Below, in pieces: positions 9,100 to 18,766 of a stretch of DNA of 64,000 nucleotides. The stretch is from positions 1-64,000 of the forward strand of contig CAIYIS010000053.1 in assembly GCA_903926385.1 (NCBI GenBank). Reading direction: 5' to 3'. The DNA is from an uncultured Bacteroidota bacterium (lineage in GTDB: Bacteria; Bacteroidota; Bacteroidia; 2-12-FULL-35-15). The notes beneath the pieces were generated by a model. That model saw only the letters and a list, made by a program, of their open reading frames with translations. It made no database searches and was not told the DNA's origin. The first letter of the stretch is position 1. Each line of letters opens with the position of its first letter. The position numbers and the translations under genes were made by a program.

Positions 9100-11478
9100 A
9101 TGATATTTAAAAGATTGCATTTTTCTTTACTTCTGCTTCTTTCTTTCGGATTGATATCTTCACTTTTTGCTCAAAACAAACACAAAATAGATAGTTTACA
9201 GAATGAAATAAAAAAGCAAGAGAACATTCGACTTAAAAACGGAAACAAAGAACTAACCCTTGCCGATTCGGTTACCGCAAAAATTCTTGTAAAAATCAGT
9301 CAAATGTATTGGGGCAACGACCCTGACAAAGCAATGGAAAATGCTCAAAAGGGGTTGGCTCTTTCGTTGAAGATTGGTTTTAAAAAAGGTGTTTCTAATG
9401 CCTATAACAGCATTGGAGTAATAAACGAAGACAAAGGCGACTATGCTGTGGCGCTGGCATATTATAACAAATCGCTAGATATATCTGTAGAAACTAATGA
9501 CCAAAAAGGAATAGCTGCCGGCTATGGAAATATAGGAAATATATTTTATCAGCAAGCTAATTATCCCAAAGCTATTTCAAAATATATGGAAGCGCTTAAA
9601 ATTTACGAGCAATTAGGCGATAAGGTGAGCATCGCTTTTCAATACTTTAATATAGGAAGTATATATTTGGTAGAAGGCAAATATGCCGAGGCTTACAGCA
9701 ATTTCCTGAATTCTTTAAAAATGTGTGAAAAAATCGGGGATAAAACTGGAATGGCCGATTCGTATCTAAATATTGGGAATGTCTTTATTTATCAGCAGAA
9801 ATACAATGATGCATTGCTTAACTATAATCAAGCCCTCCAAATTTACACTCAGATGGACGATAAACAAAGCATTTCGAGTGTAAACAACTCTATAGGCAGT
9901 GTATATTTTGAGCAAAGTAACTTTTCTGAAGCCTTGAAGTACTTCACTAGATGTTTAAAGAATTATGAGGAAACCGGCAATAAACGAGGAATTTCTCTCT
10001 CTTACTTTAATATTGGCCGCTCCTATTGCAGTTTAAATAATTTCGATTTAGCTGCTGTAAATATCAATAATTCCATAAAAATACGAGAAGAAATAGGTGA
10101 CAAACATGGTATGGTTGAGTCCTACAATTTTTTAGGTCAAATAAATAAGTTAAAAGGTAATTATAAAGAAGCCATAACTAATGTTAACAAAGCACTGAAT
10201 ATTGGAAAAGAAATTGGTTCAAAAGAACTCATCAAGAACTCTTATGGTCATCTGTTTAACATCAGTGCCAAGATGGGTAATTATCGCGATGCATTCGACT
10301 ATCAAACCAAGTATCATATCATCAACGATTCTATTTTTAATGATAAAAACAACACCAAGTTTATGGAGTTAAAAATGAATGATGAATTCGAGCGTAAAGA
10401 AACCTTGGTAAAAGCCGAGCAGGAAAAAAAAGATACTTTGGCTATAGCCGAAATTATTAAGCAGAAAAACCTTCGTAATTCATTATTTGTAGGGTTTGCA
10501 TTAATGATTGTGCTGGCCATGGTAAGTTTCCGAAGTTTCCGCAGAAAACAAAAAGACAATAAAATTATCACAAAACAAAAAGAAGCTGTAGAACATCAGA
10601 AGGAACTCGTGGAATATAAAAACAAGGAAATAACAAAATCCATAGAATATGCCTTAAGAATTCAAACCGCCATCCTCCCTCCTGCCCGTATCATACGTCA
10701 AACCTTTAAAGATTCTTTTATTCTTTATAAACCAAAAGATATTGTAGCAGGAGATTTTTACTGGATGGAAACTGTTCAATTAGCTGATAATTCAATTAGC
10801 TTATTAGCTGATGAAACAAGCAGAAACCCTAATTCATCCTCTCATCAGCTAATCAATACATCGGCTAATCAGCTAATTCTTTTTGCAGCCTGCGATTGTA
10901 CTGGTCATGGTGTTCCCGGGGCAATGGTTTCAGTGGTTTGTCACAATGCACTAAACAGAGCTGTTCGTGAGTTTGGATTAACAAAACCTTCGGAAATACT
11001 TGATAAAACTGCAGAAATAGTGATTGAAAATTTTTCGAAAAGCGAAGATGAAATTAAAGACGGAATGGATATTTCATTAATTAGCATACGAGTTAATGCA
11101 GATACCAACACCACCGAACTGCAATATGCCGGTGCCAATAATGCACTATGGATTATTAAAAACGGTGAATTGACCGAAGTGAAAGCTGATAAACAACCCA
11201 TAGGAAGGTACGAAAATAGTGAGCCTTTCACTAATCATTCCTTCACATTATCTTCAGGCGATAATGTATATCTGTTTACGGATGGCTTTGCTGATCAGTT
11301 TGGAGGAGGTGCCGCTAAACAGAAAAAACTAACCCGAAAACGTTTTAAAGATTTGGTTCTTTCGCTGCAAGAAAAAAGAATGTATCAGCAGGGTGAAGAT
11401 TTGGATAAATTCTTCAGTGAATACAGAAACGAAGTTGAGCAAATAGACGATATCCTTGTTGTTGGTATAAGATTATAA
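9100..11478 (+). CDS. TPR sensor with SpoIIE-type PP2C phosphatase domain
   Basis: This 792-residue membrane-anchored regulator has a signal peptide or anchor (residues 1-25). About nine TPR-like units follow (residues about 60-430; for example YNSIGVINEDKGDYAVALAY), then a coiled coil, one membrane helix (about 460-480, FVGFALMIVLAMVSF) and a second coiled coil. A SpoIIE-type serine/threonine phosphatase occupies about 535-792. Phosphatase hallmarks are KDIVAGDFYWM, DCTGHGVPGAMVS, DGMDISLI and LFTDGFADQFGG, with the metal-binding Asp residues present. The TPR region would face the periplasm and the phosphatase the cytoplasm. Such proteins usually act on STAS-type anti-sigma antagonists; the partner is unknown. 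An STAS-like candidate lies at 18208. Confidence 0.92.
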   Translation: MIFKRLHFSLLLLLSFGLISSLFAQNKHKIDSLQNEIKKQENIRLKNGNKELTLADSVTAKILVKISQMYWGNDPDKAMENAQKGLALSLKIGFKKGVSNAYNSIGVINEDKGDYAVALAYYNKSLDISVETNDQKGIAAGYGNIGNIFYQQANYPKAISKYMEALKIYEQLGDKVSIAFQYFNIGSIYLVEGKYAEAYSNFLNSLKMCEKIGDKTGMADSYLNIGNVFIYQQKYNDALLNYNQALQIYTQMDDKQSISSVNNSIGSVYFEQSNFSEALKYFTRCLKNYEETGNKRGISLSYFNIGRSYCSLNNFDLAAVNINNSIKIREEIGDKHGMVESYNFLGQINKLKGNYKEAITNVNKALNIGKEIGSKELIKNSYGHLFNISAKMGNYRDAFDYQTKYHIINDSIFNDKNNTKFMELKMNDEFERKETLVKAEQEKKDTLAIAEIIKQKNLRNSLFVGFALMIVLAMVSFRSFRRKQKDNKIITKQKEAVEHQKELVEYKNKEITKSIEYALRIQTAILPPARIIRQTFKDSFILYKPKDIVAGDFYWMETVQLADNSISLLADETSRNPNSSSHQLINTSANQLILFAACDCTGHGVPGAMVSVVCHNALNRAVREFGLTKPSEILDKTAEIVIENFSKSEDEIKDGMDISLISIRVNADTNTTELQYAGANNALWIIKNGELTEVKADKQPIGRYENSEPFTNHSFTLSSGDNVYLFTDGFADQFGGGAAKQKKLTRKRFKDLVLSLQEKRMYQQGEDLDKFFSEYRNEVEQIDDILVVGIRL

Positions 11479-11609
11479 GACTATACCTTTCCAAAAAATA
11501 AAATTTATTACCAAACAATAGAGTTAGACCAATTCAACCTACCGAATGACGAATATCATAAATTAAACTTGTAATGTTTTTTAATTTTAAGCCGTTAATT
11601 GTTCTTAAA

Positions 11610-14600
11610 ATGAAAAAGCTACTGATATTCGTATTCGCAAGTTTTACTTTACCTCTATTGTCTCAAAACATAGGCATCAACACTACAGGTGCAACACCTA
11701 ATGCATCTGCTATTCTTGACATTGATGCCTCTCCGGGCAATAATTTAGGATTACTGATTCCGAGAGTAACTGCTGCGCAAAAAGCGGCTATGAACCCTTT
11801 ACCGACTGCTGCACAAGGTTTGGTTATCTATCAAACAAATGGTGTAGAAGGTTTTTATTACAATACAAGTACAACCACTGTTCCTACTTGGGTTTATCTG
11901 AGTCCATCCACTTCTGGTTGGTCGGTTACAGGAAATGGCGGCACCAATGCAGGTACCAACTTTCTAGGCACTACTGATGCAGTTGATTTAGCCATCAAAA
12001 CAAATAATGCTGATGCTATCCGTATACTAACAAACGGAAATGTTGGTATAGGAAACATTGCGCCACAAAATTTATTAACCATAGGCCCCAACCCTACTGC
12101 TGCCGTTAATGGAAACGAACTTTTGCAATTAGCCAAAACGGGCGATGCATACATGGTGGTACGTGATGGCACTGGTACCGGCATACTTGGCTCTTTTTCT
12201 GGATTACCTTTTGTTGGTTCCCAATCTAACACTGATTTTGCTATACGAACAAACAATACCTCTAAGGTATGGGTGCAATCAGGAGGAAATGTGGGAATAG
12301 GCATTTCCACTCCAGGACAAAAGCTTAGTGTATATGGTAATACTTCCTACGGACAAATACAAACTATTAGTACGGCTGTGGGTGCAGAATCCGACATTGG
12401 ATTTAATGATGGAACCTCCAATACATGGTTAGTAGGCCAAAACATTGGCGTAAACAGCGGAACTAATAAGTTTTCTGTTTTTTCTCAAACAGCTGGTATC
12501 AATTTCATGACTATACAGACGAATGGTAATGTTGGTATTGGTACAACTTCACCTACACAAAAACTTCATATTTCCGGTGGTTCTGTACTTACCGACAGAG
12601 CATTTGCCGCATCTACAGTAAGCATTGCTGCCAACACAGCAGCATTTAATACAGGAGCGAATGCCACCACACAAGTGCGCATTACCGACAATGCTTCTGC
12701 CACAGCCAATGGTGCATTATCTTATGGTGCAACAGCAATAGAAGGGCAATATCTATGGATTACCAATGCTGATGCACAAAGTGTAACTTTCAGTGGTAAT
12801 GCCATTCCTTCCGGAAACACAATAGGCTTTGTGTATGTAAACGGTGCCTGGCTGGATATATCTGCGTATGATGCCAATGGTACTAATTGGAATATTCTTG
12901 GAAATACAGGTACTATTGACACCACCAACTTCATTGGTACTAAAGATGCACACGTATTAAGATTTAAAGTAAACAACCAAAAAGCAGGGTATATTGATCA
13001 TAGTACTTTTATAGCAAATACTTCTTTTGGATATCAAACATTAAATGGAATTACTGGAGGAGCAAATAATACTGCACTGGGTTTTCAGGCTTTATTAACA
13101 AATACAACGGGCAGTAATAATACTGGGGTTGGTTTTCAATCTTTATGGGTCAATGGGACTGGAAGTAATAATACTGCTATTGGTTATAAAACCCTTCGTT
13201 TAAATACTGGAAGTGATAATATAGCGGTAGGATATCAAACTTTATATCAGAATACTGGTAACCAAAATACAGGAATTGGAAGCGGTGCCTTAGGAAATAA
13301 CTTTGGTGGCAGCTATAATGTTGCAGTTGGTTATTATGCTTTAAATGGATTCAATACTACTAGTAATGCTACCAATAATGTTGCCTTAGGTACACAGGCC
13401 GGATATTATAATAACAGCGGGACTAATAATGTATTCATTGGTAACAAGAGTGGTTATTTTAATTCCAGCGGGCATAGCAATTTGTTTTTTGGAAATAATA
13501 GCGGTTATAATAATACAACCGGGTATGATAATCTTTTTATGGGAGATAGCACTGGATATTTGACCAGTTCTGGATATAATAATATTTTCTTAGGAAATTC
13601 AGCCGGATTTACAAACTTAAATGGCTATGAAAATATTTTTTTGGGTGATAATGCTGGTTATTATAATACTGGAGGTTATGATAATATTTTTCTCGGATTT
13701 TGGTCTGGTGTGCATAATATATCTGGTAATCAAAATTCATTTATTGGTGCTTATGCAGGATTAAGTAATACAACAGGAGCTCAGAATGTGGCTCTTGGTT
13801 CCAGTGCTGGTCGTAATAATTTAATTGGATCCGGAAATACTTTTTTAGGTTTGAACGCTGGTTATAATAATATAAGTGGGATGTCTAATACTTGTATTGG
13901 TAGCGGATCAGGTTGGGTTAACCAAAGTGGCTTTAATAACCTATCTATTGGAGGTCATTCTGACTTTGGAGCAAATAACCTAACAAATGCATCAGCTATA
14001 GGCCCTGATGCCAGGGTTGATGCAAGCAATTGTATGGTTCTTGGTGCAATTTATGGCATCAATAATGCTCCAGCTAGTACCTTCGTAGGAATTGGAAACA
14101 CAATTCCTCAAAATTTACTAACTGTAGGACCAAACCCTACCAATGCACTAAATGCAAATGAACTTTTGCAGTTAGCAAAAACAGGGGATGCCTACATGGT
14201 TGTTAGAGATGGCGCCAGTACCGCTTTACTTGGGGTTACAGCAGGTCTTCCATATGTAGGTGCACAATCTAATGACGATTTTACATTCAGAACAAATAAT
14301 ACAGAAAGGGTAAGAATTACTGCTACCGGCAGAGTAGGCATTGGAACCACTGCTCCTGTTGCACCTTTAGATGTTAACGTTTCGACTGGTACCGCAGGTG
14401 CAAATTATGCTTTTTATACTTACAATGGTACTGCATTTACTGGTGTTTGGGCTGGAGCCAATAGCGGGATTTCCATTCATTCTTTAGGCAGGATTACAGC
14501 TACAGAGTTTGATGCTTATAGCGATGTTCGAATTAAACACATAATCGGCAGAAGCAATAATAGCGATGACTTAAGCACCCTGATGAAACTAAAAGTTACC

Positions 14601-15164
14601 AATTACAAATTCATTGATAGTATTGGAAAAGGAAACAAAATAATGAAAAAAGTGATTGCACAGGAGGTGGAAGAAATTTACCCAAATGCTGTAAACAAAC
14701 TCACCGATGTGGTTCCTGATATTTATAAAAGAGCAGAAATATGCAACGGGAAGATTATGTTGCCAAATGATTTAAAAGAATGCGACAAAGTAAAACTGAT
14801 ATTTGAATCCCATACCGAATTGGTGGAAGTGGAAAAAGCAGATGCTAATAGTTTTGAAGTAAACTTAAAAGACGAAGGGCCAGTATTTGTTTTTGGTAAA
14901 GAAGTAAACGATTTCCGTACGGTAGATTATGAAGCCTTATCCTCTTTAAATATAAGTGCAACCCAGCAACTGGCAAAAGAAAATGAAATACTTAAAATAC
15001 AGATAGCTGAGCTAAATAAAACTACCTTTGACCAAAACCAAAACATTCTGCAACTCACCGAACAGGTAAAAGCTATTCAAACAGTGTTGAATAATAACAG
15101 CTGGTTGCAGAAACCAGCTAACACAAATACCACAATGACCGAGAATAAATCGAATAATCAATAA
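11610..15164 (+). CDS. Large exported protein with 17-residue repeats and C-terminal S74-like/coiled-coil region
   Basis: This 1184-residue protein begins with the signal peptide MKKLLIFVFASFTLPLLSQ at the ATG at 11610. An ATG at 11574 would add 12 residues ahead of it, so I rejected that start. A module at residues about 150-230 (QNLLTIGPNPT, NELLQLAKTGDAYMVVRDG) recurs almost unchanged near residues 830-910. Residues about 487-780 hold roughly seventeen 17-residue repeats like those of the protein at 21-2762. Near residue 970, YSDVRIKHIIGRS followed by VIAQEVEEIYPNAV marks an S74-like domain, and a coiled coil ends the protein. Unlike the first protein it has no T9SS sorting tail. It lies 12 bases before the next gene, so the two are probably co-transcribed. 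Confidence 0.82.
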   Translation: MKKLLIFVFASFTLPLLSQNIGINTTGATPNASAILDIDASPGNNLGLLIPRVTAAQKAAMNPLPTAAQGLVIYQTNGVEGFYYNTSTTTVPTWVYLSPSTSGWSVTGNGGTNAGTNFLGTTDAVDLAIKTNNADAIRILTNGNVGIGNIAPQNLLTIGPNPTAAVNGNELLQLAKTGDAYMVVRDGTGTGILGSFSGLPFVGSQSNTDFAIRTNNTSKVWVQSGGNVGIGISTPGQKLSVYGNTSYGQIQTISTAVGAESDIGFNDGTSNTWLVGQNIGVNSGTNKFSVFSQTAGINFMTIQTNGNVGIGTTSPTQKLHISGGSVLTDRAFAASTVSIAANTAAFNTGANATTQVRITDNASATANGALSYGATAIEGQYLWITNADAQSVTFSGNAIPSGNTIGFVYVNGAWLDISAYDANGTNWNILGNTGTIDTTNFIGTKDAHVLRFKVNNQKAGYIDHSTFIANTSFGYQTLNGITGGANNTALGFQALLTNTTGSNNTGVGFQSLWVNGTGSNNTAIGYKTLRLNTGSDNIAVGYQTLYQNTGNQNTGIGSGALGNNFGGSYNVAVGYYALNGFNTTSNATNNVALGTQAGYYNNSGTNNVFIGNKSGYFNSSGHSNLFFGNNSGYNNTTGYDNLFMGDSTGYLTSSGYNNIFLGNSAGFTNLNGYENIFLGDNAGYYNTGGYDNIFLGFWSGVHNISGNQNSFIGAYAGLSNTTGAQNVALGSSAGRNNLIGSGNTFLGLNAGYNNISGMSNTCIGSGSGWVNQSGFNNLSIGGHSDFGANNLTNASAIGPDARVDASNCMVLGAIYGINNAPASTFVGIGNTIPQNLLTVGPNPTNALNANELLQLAKTGDAYMVVRDGASTALLGVTAGLPYVGAQSNDDFTFRTNNTERVRITATGRVGIGTTAPVAPLDVNVSTGTAGANYAFYTYNGTAFTGVWAGANSGISIHSLGRITATEFDAYSDVRIKHIIGRSNNSDDLSTLMKLKVTNYKFIDSIGKGNKIMKKVIAQEVEEIYPNAVNKLTDVVPDIYKRAEICNGKIMLPNDLKECDKVKLIFESHTELVEVEKADANSFEVNLKDEGPVFVFGKEVNDFRTVDYEALSSLNISATQQLAKENEILKIQIAELNKTTFDQNQNILQLTEQVKAIQTVLNNNSWLQKPANTNTTMTENKSNNQ
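13060..13950 (+). repeat. 51-bp coding tandem repeats, about 17 units
   Basis: This array encodes the N-x-F-L-G-x-x-A-G-Y-x-N-x-x-G repeat. A run at about 13420-13930 keeps the strict 17-residue period. The units resemble those of the protein at 21-2762, so the two arrays share ancestry or were homogenised by recombination. Confidence 0.75.
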
Positions 15165-15176
15165 ACAAAAAATCAA

Positions 15177-17525
15177 ATGAAAAAAACAATTGCAATTCTC
15201 AATCTGGCTTTACTAGTAATGTTTAGTTCCAATGCATTTTCTCAAGTTCCAGCGTTTTATCAACCCAGCATGTTTGGTGATCCAGGAGGAAACGAAATGA
15301 TAAAGGCTAGTGTTGGCGATTCGGACGGAAACCTTTATGTGGTGGGTAGTTTTTCAGGCACTTCCTTTTCTCTTGGCAGTGCAACATTAACCAATAATGG
15401 TATGTCCGATGTATTTATTGCCAAATACAACCGTGCCGGAGCCTTTGTATGGGCCGAAAGTGCAGGCGGTACCGAAGCCGACACCGCCACAGGAATTGCA
15501 AAAGATTCGCACGGTAATATTTATATGGTGGGTAATTTCAGGAGTTCGAGCATCACTTTTGGCACCACCTCCTTAACCAACAATGGTTCTTTTACCAATG
15601 ATATGTTCATTGTTAAATTCGATCCAGCGGGAGGCATAATTTGGGCGCATAGTGCAGGAGGTTCCGACAATGATTATGTAGCTGAAATTGCCATCGACCA
15701 TAACTTTAATATGTACATCACCGGTAATTTTAATAGTTCTACTGTGGCTTTTGGGTCATCCACGGTTACTAATATTTCGGCAGGCTCTCCCGATATCTTT
15801 TATACAAAAATGGATACCAGCGGAACCGTAATCTGGGCAAATAGTGCAGGAAGTTCATTTGATGAGCATGTAAGTGCAATCACTGTGGATACAGCTGATA
15901 TATATATCACCGGTAGCTTTTTCGGCCCTTCCATAACATTTGGTACATTTCCATTAACCAATAATGGAAACGAAAATATATTTGTAACTAAAATTAATGC
16001 CGCAGGAACGGTTTTATGGGCTCAGGGTTTTGGCAATACAGGAAGTGAAAGAGGCGTTGATATTAAAGCAGACAACAGTAACCATGTATTCCTGACTGGC
16101 TCTTTCAGCAGTTACAATATTTCATTTGGTTCTTCCACCTTTATGAATCAAGGGCCTCCAGGTTCATTTGATATTTTCACTGTTAAGTTTACTTATGGAG
16201 GTACCATTAGTTGGGCCAGAGGTGTAGGTTCTAATGGTGATGAAATAGTTTCGTGTATTAACAGGGACGGATGCGATTACATATATGTTTGCGGAACTTT
16301 TAACAGTACCAGCCCCATTACATTTGCCGGTTCTCCTTTAAATTTTAGTGTGGGTAACGAAATGCTGATTCTGAAATATGATGAGTCAGGCAATGAAGTA
16401 TGGGGTAAATCTGCTTATGGAAATAATGATGACCATGGCACTTGTGTTTCGGGAAATGTGGATGGTAATATCATCGTTGCTGGGTATTCCAATAGTGCTC
16501 CTCTTACTTTTGATACAAATGATATTAATAATTCCGCTGGTGCGGGTGGCACTTACGATTTCTTTCTTACCCGAATTCAGACTACGGCTACTGACATTTA
16601 CGCTTATATTACTAATTTAGGTATGCCGTTAACAGATGGTAAAGTATATTTATACGGCCGTCAGAACAACTATGCAGTTTTATTCCCTGTCGATTCTGCT
16701 ATCCTTACCTCAACAGGTATTGCTCACTTTGCCAATGTACTTAATTTAAATTATGAAATAAGAGTAAATGCTGATACTACTCTTTTTCCATTAGCTATCC
16801 CTACTTATAATGGCAATGTGTATATGTGGGACTCTGTTAACACATGGCCGCATTCATGCAGTACCAACGACACTATTTACATTTCCATGATTCAGCAAAC
16901 TAATTCAGGATTGGGTAACGGAAAAATAAGTGGGTATGTTACCAAAACTGCTTTTTATGCTGGCATGTCGGCTACTAATGGAAATTGGAACAGAGCCCAA
17001 GGAGACCCGGTACAAGGTATTGATGTAAAAATTCGTCATAATCCGGGAGGGGCAAGTGTAGCAGCCACAACTACTGACGTTTTAGGATATTATTATTTTA
17101 CAAATGTTGATACGGGCAGTTATACCATTCTGATTGATATTCCAGGGCTTGGAAGAGACTCTTCCTATACTTTGCAGGTAACACCAACCGACACGCTATT
17201 CCTTCAAAATAACTATGTAGCCGATTCTGATTATATATTTATCAGCAATCTTCCTGTTGGGATAATAAAACCTGCTGAACATTCTTCACGAATTTCGGTC
17301 GCTCCAAATCCGTTCTCGAATGCTACAGTTATAACCTTTGGAGAGAAACAAACCCGAACGGTTTTAAGAATTACAAATGCGCTGGGAACAGAAATAAAAT
17401 CTGTTGTCGTCTCGAATGAGAATAAGTATATACTGGAGAAGGGCGACATGACGAAGGGAATTTATTTTATCCAAATAACGGACGAGAATAAAAACGTGAC
17501 CAATCGAAAGATTGTGATTCAATAA
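15177..17525 (+). CDS. Exported SBBP-type beta-propeller protein with T9SS tail
   Basis: This 782-residue protein has a signal peptide (residues 1-23, ending NAFSQ). About seven beta-propeller repeats of roughly 65 residues follow. Each carries D-x-x-G-N-x-Y-x-x-G-x-F ... F-x-x-K-x-x-x-x-G-x-x-x-W-A, the SBBP pattern. Residues about 580-690 look like a carboxypeptidase-regulatory-type beta-sandwich (from GKISGYVTK, later DVLGYYYFTNVDTGSYTI). The last ~75 residues (from ISVAPNPFSN) are a type A T9SS sorting domain, so it should reach the surface or medium. It starts 12 bases after the preceding repeat protein, so the two probably form an operon. A Rho-independent terminator follows. Its binding role is unknown. 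Confidence 0.87.
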   Translation: MKKTIAILNLALLVMFSSNAFSQVPAFYQPSMFGDPGGNEMIKASVGDSDGNLYVVGSFSGTSFSLGSATLTNNGMSDVFIAKYNRAGAFVWAESAGGTEADTATGIAKDSHGNIYMVGNFRSSSITFGTTSLTNNGSFTNDMFIVKFDPAGGIIWAHSAGGSDNDYVAEIAIDHNFNMYITGNFNSSTVAFGSSTVTNISAGSPDIFYTKMDTSGTVIWANSAGSSFDEHVSAITVDTADIYITGSFFGPSITFGTFPLTNNGNENIFVTKINAAGTVLWAQGFGNTGSERGVDIKADNSNHVFLTGSFSSYNISFGSSTFMNQGPPGSFDIFTVKFTYGGTISWARGVGSNGDEIVSCINRDGCDYIYVCGTFNSTSPITFAGSPLNFSVGNEMLILKYDESGNEVWGKSAYGNNDDHGTCVSGNVDGNIIVAGYSNSAPLTFDTNDINNSAGAGGTYDFFLTRIQTTATDIYAYITNLGMPLTDGKVYLYGRQNNYAVLFPVDSAILTSTGIAHFANVLNLNYEIRVNADTTLFPLAIPTYNGNVYMWDSVNTWPHSCSTNDTIYISMIQQTNSGLGNGKISGYVTKTAFYAGMSATNGNWNRAQGDPVQGIDVKIRHNPGGASVAATTTDVLGYYYFTNVDTGSYTILIDIPGLGRDSSYTLQVTPTDTLFLQNNYVADSDYIFISNLPVGIIKPAEHSSRISVAPNPFSNATVITFGEKQTRTVLRITNALGTEIKSVVVSNENKYILEKGDMTKGIYFIQITDENKNVTNRKIVIQ

Positions 17526-17549
17526 ATGAAATTCGTTAACAAAGAAAGA

Positions 17550-17586
17550 AAGAGGTTGTCTCAAAAAGGCAGCCTCTTTTTTTATA
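17550..17586 (+). terminator. Intrinsic terminator
   Basis: A 10-bp stem with two G-U pairs (arms AGAGGTTGTC and GGCAGCCTCT, loop TCAAAAA) is followed by a run of T residues. It lies 25 bases after the propeller-protein stop codon. Confidence 0.85.
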
Positions 17587-17628
17587 TTCAAATGATGAAA
17601 CGAAAGGCTATACTATTTCTTAAACTTC

Positions 17629-17636
17629 TATCTTTG
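17629..17636 (+). promoter_or_regulatory. -7 box (TATCTTTG) of the thioesterase gene
   Basis: This is an exact TAnnTTTG match ending five bases before the ATG at 17641. It implies a leaderless or nearly leaderless transcript. Confidence 0.55.
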
Positions 17637-17640
17637 CAGC

Positions 17641-18093
17641 ATGAACAATCAAGATAATATTTCGTACGAAAAAATACTTTCCTTTCGCTGGACAGATTTA
17701 GACCCTAATTTTCATTTGCGCCACAGTGTGTATTACGATTTCGGAACACAGCAACGCATAGAACTGCTGGAGCAACTTGGATTAACTCTAAAAGTTATGC
17801 AAGAACAACATTTCGGGCCGGTGATTTTTCGCGAAGAATGTGTGTTCAGAAGAGAAATAAGATTTGCGGATGTTATTACACTTCGTGCGAAAATTACAAA
17901 ACTAAAACCCGATGGTTCGCGCTGGACTTTTCAGCATGAATTTATAAACAGCGAAGGTAAACTGTGCGCTACACTTACCTTAGAAGGAGCCTGGTTCGAT
18001 ACTCAACTTCGAAAATTAGCCTTCCCTACTCCTTCCATTGCAGTGGATATTTTAAAGAACTTCCCGAAATCTTTGGATTTTACAGAACTTTAA
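17641..18093 (+). CDS. 4HBT-type acyl-CoA thioesterase
   Basis: This 150-residue hotdog-fold protein has the N-terminal RWTDLDPNFHLRHSVYYDF, the usual position of the catalytic Asp and the D-x-x-x-H segment of 4-hydroxybenzoyl-CoA thioesterase-like enzymes. It also has the paired strands EECVFRREIRFADVITL and WTFQHEFINSEGKLCATLTLEGAW of the hotdog domain. It would hydrolyse acyl-CoA thioesters in the cytoplasm, probably as a dimer or tetramer; the acyl group is unknown. It is a single gene, with its own -7 box just ahead and 114 bases to the next gene. Confidence 0.85.
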   Translation: MNNQDNISYEKILSFRWTDLDPNFHLRHSVYYDFGTQQRIELLEQLGLTLKVMQEQHFGPVIFREECVFRREIRFADVITLRAKITKLKPDGSRWTFQHEFINSEGKLCATLTLEGAWFDTQLRKLAFPTPSIAVDILKNFPKSLDFTEL

Positions 18094-18207
18094 AGTTTGC
18101 TTTCTTGTTCAGTTATGAACAACTCACGTTTCATTACTATTTGTTTTTTTGAATAAAGACGTATAAAAAAGACAGAATATTGTATCCATTATTACTTATG
18201 GCAAGAA

Positions 18208-18636
18208 ATGGAAGGCAAGAATTCGAATGCAGTTGAATTGGTTTTATTACCAAACATGAACGTTCTGATGGATAAAGATGGTATCATCAGAATTACTTAT
18301 TTGGCCGGCAGCATCATTGATGTACAGGACAAAATGCAGGAAAAAGATGTAGTGTGGAAATTAACAGGTGGAGTAAAACATCCGGTAATATACACTTCCG
18401 AAAGTATGGTGACGGTAACTAAGGAGGCCAAAGAATACAGCATTGAAGTAGAACTCGAACAACCTTTTTTGGCCATAGCTATGTTGGTAGATAATTTTGC
18501 TTATCAATTGCTGGCCGATTTTTACTACAAATTTTACAAACCCAAAACCACTTACAAAGTGTTTAACGAAGAAGCCCGAGCTCTGGAATGGTTACTCGAA
18601 ATCAAAAAACATTCGTTACAGGGAGTTCCAAAGTAA
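18208..18636 (+). CDS. STAS/SpoIIAA-like protein of unknown function
   Basis: This 142-residue cytoplasmic protein has no signal peptide. Its layout, a beta-rich first half (VELVLLPNMNVLMDKDGIIRITYLAGSIIDVQ), a central HPVIYT strand and a C-terminal helix ending NEEARALEWLLE, resembles Bacteroidota proteins with a SpoIIAA/STAS-like fold. The assignment is by gross pattern only. If right, it could be a partner for a PP2C phosphatase such as the SpoIIE-type protein at 9100, but the distance gives no support. It lies between the thioesterase and recQ on the same strand. Confidence 0.6.
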   Translation: MEGKNSNAVELVLLPNMNVLMDKDGIIRITYLAGSIIDVQDKMQEKDVVWKLTGGVKHPVIYTSESMVTVTKEAKEYSIEVELEQPFLAIAMLVDNFAYQLLADFYYKFYKPKTTYKVFNEEARALEWLLEIKKHSLQGVPK

Positions 18637-18766
18637 AGCAGGTTTACTATCCAAAATAACTTTTCATTTTTATTATATTTATCTTTCAGAGGTAAGTGTT
18701 CAACGAAAAAAATATGATGTCTGATTATAATAATCACTACTTTCGTACTTTCGTTTGTTAATCGCA

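Noticed and set aside
13060-13950. Regular 51-bp repeats considered as a possible CRISPR array
   Set aside because: Units are contiguous, diverged and in a continuous coding frame with a 17-residue pattern; there are no constant repeats with unique spacers and no cas genes.
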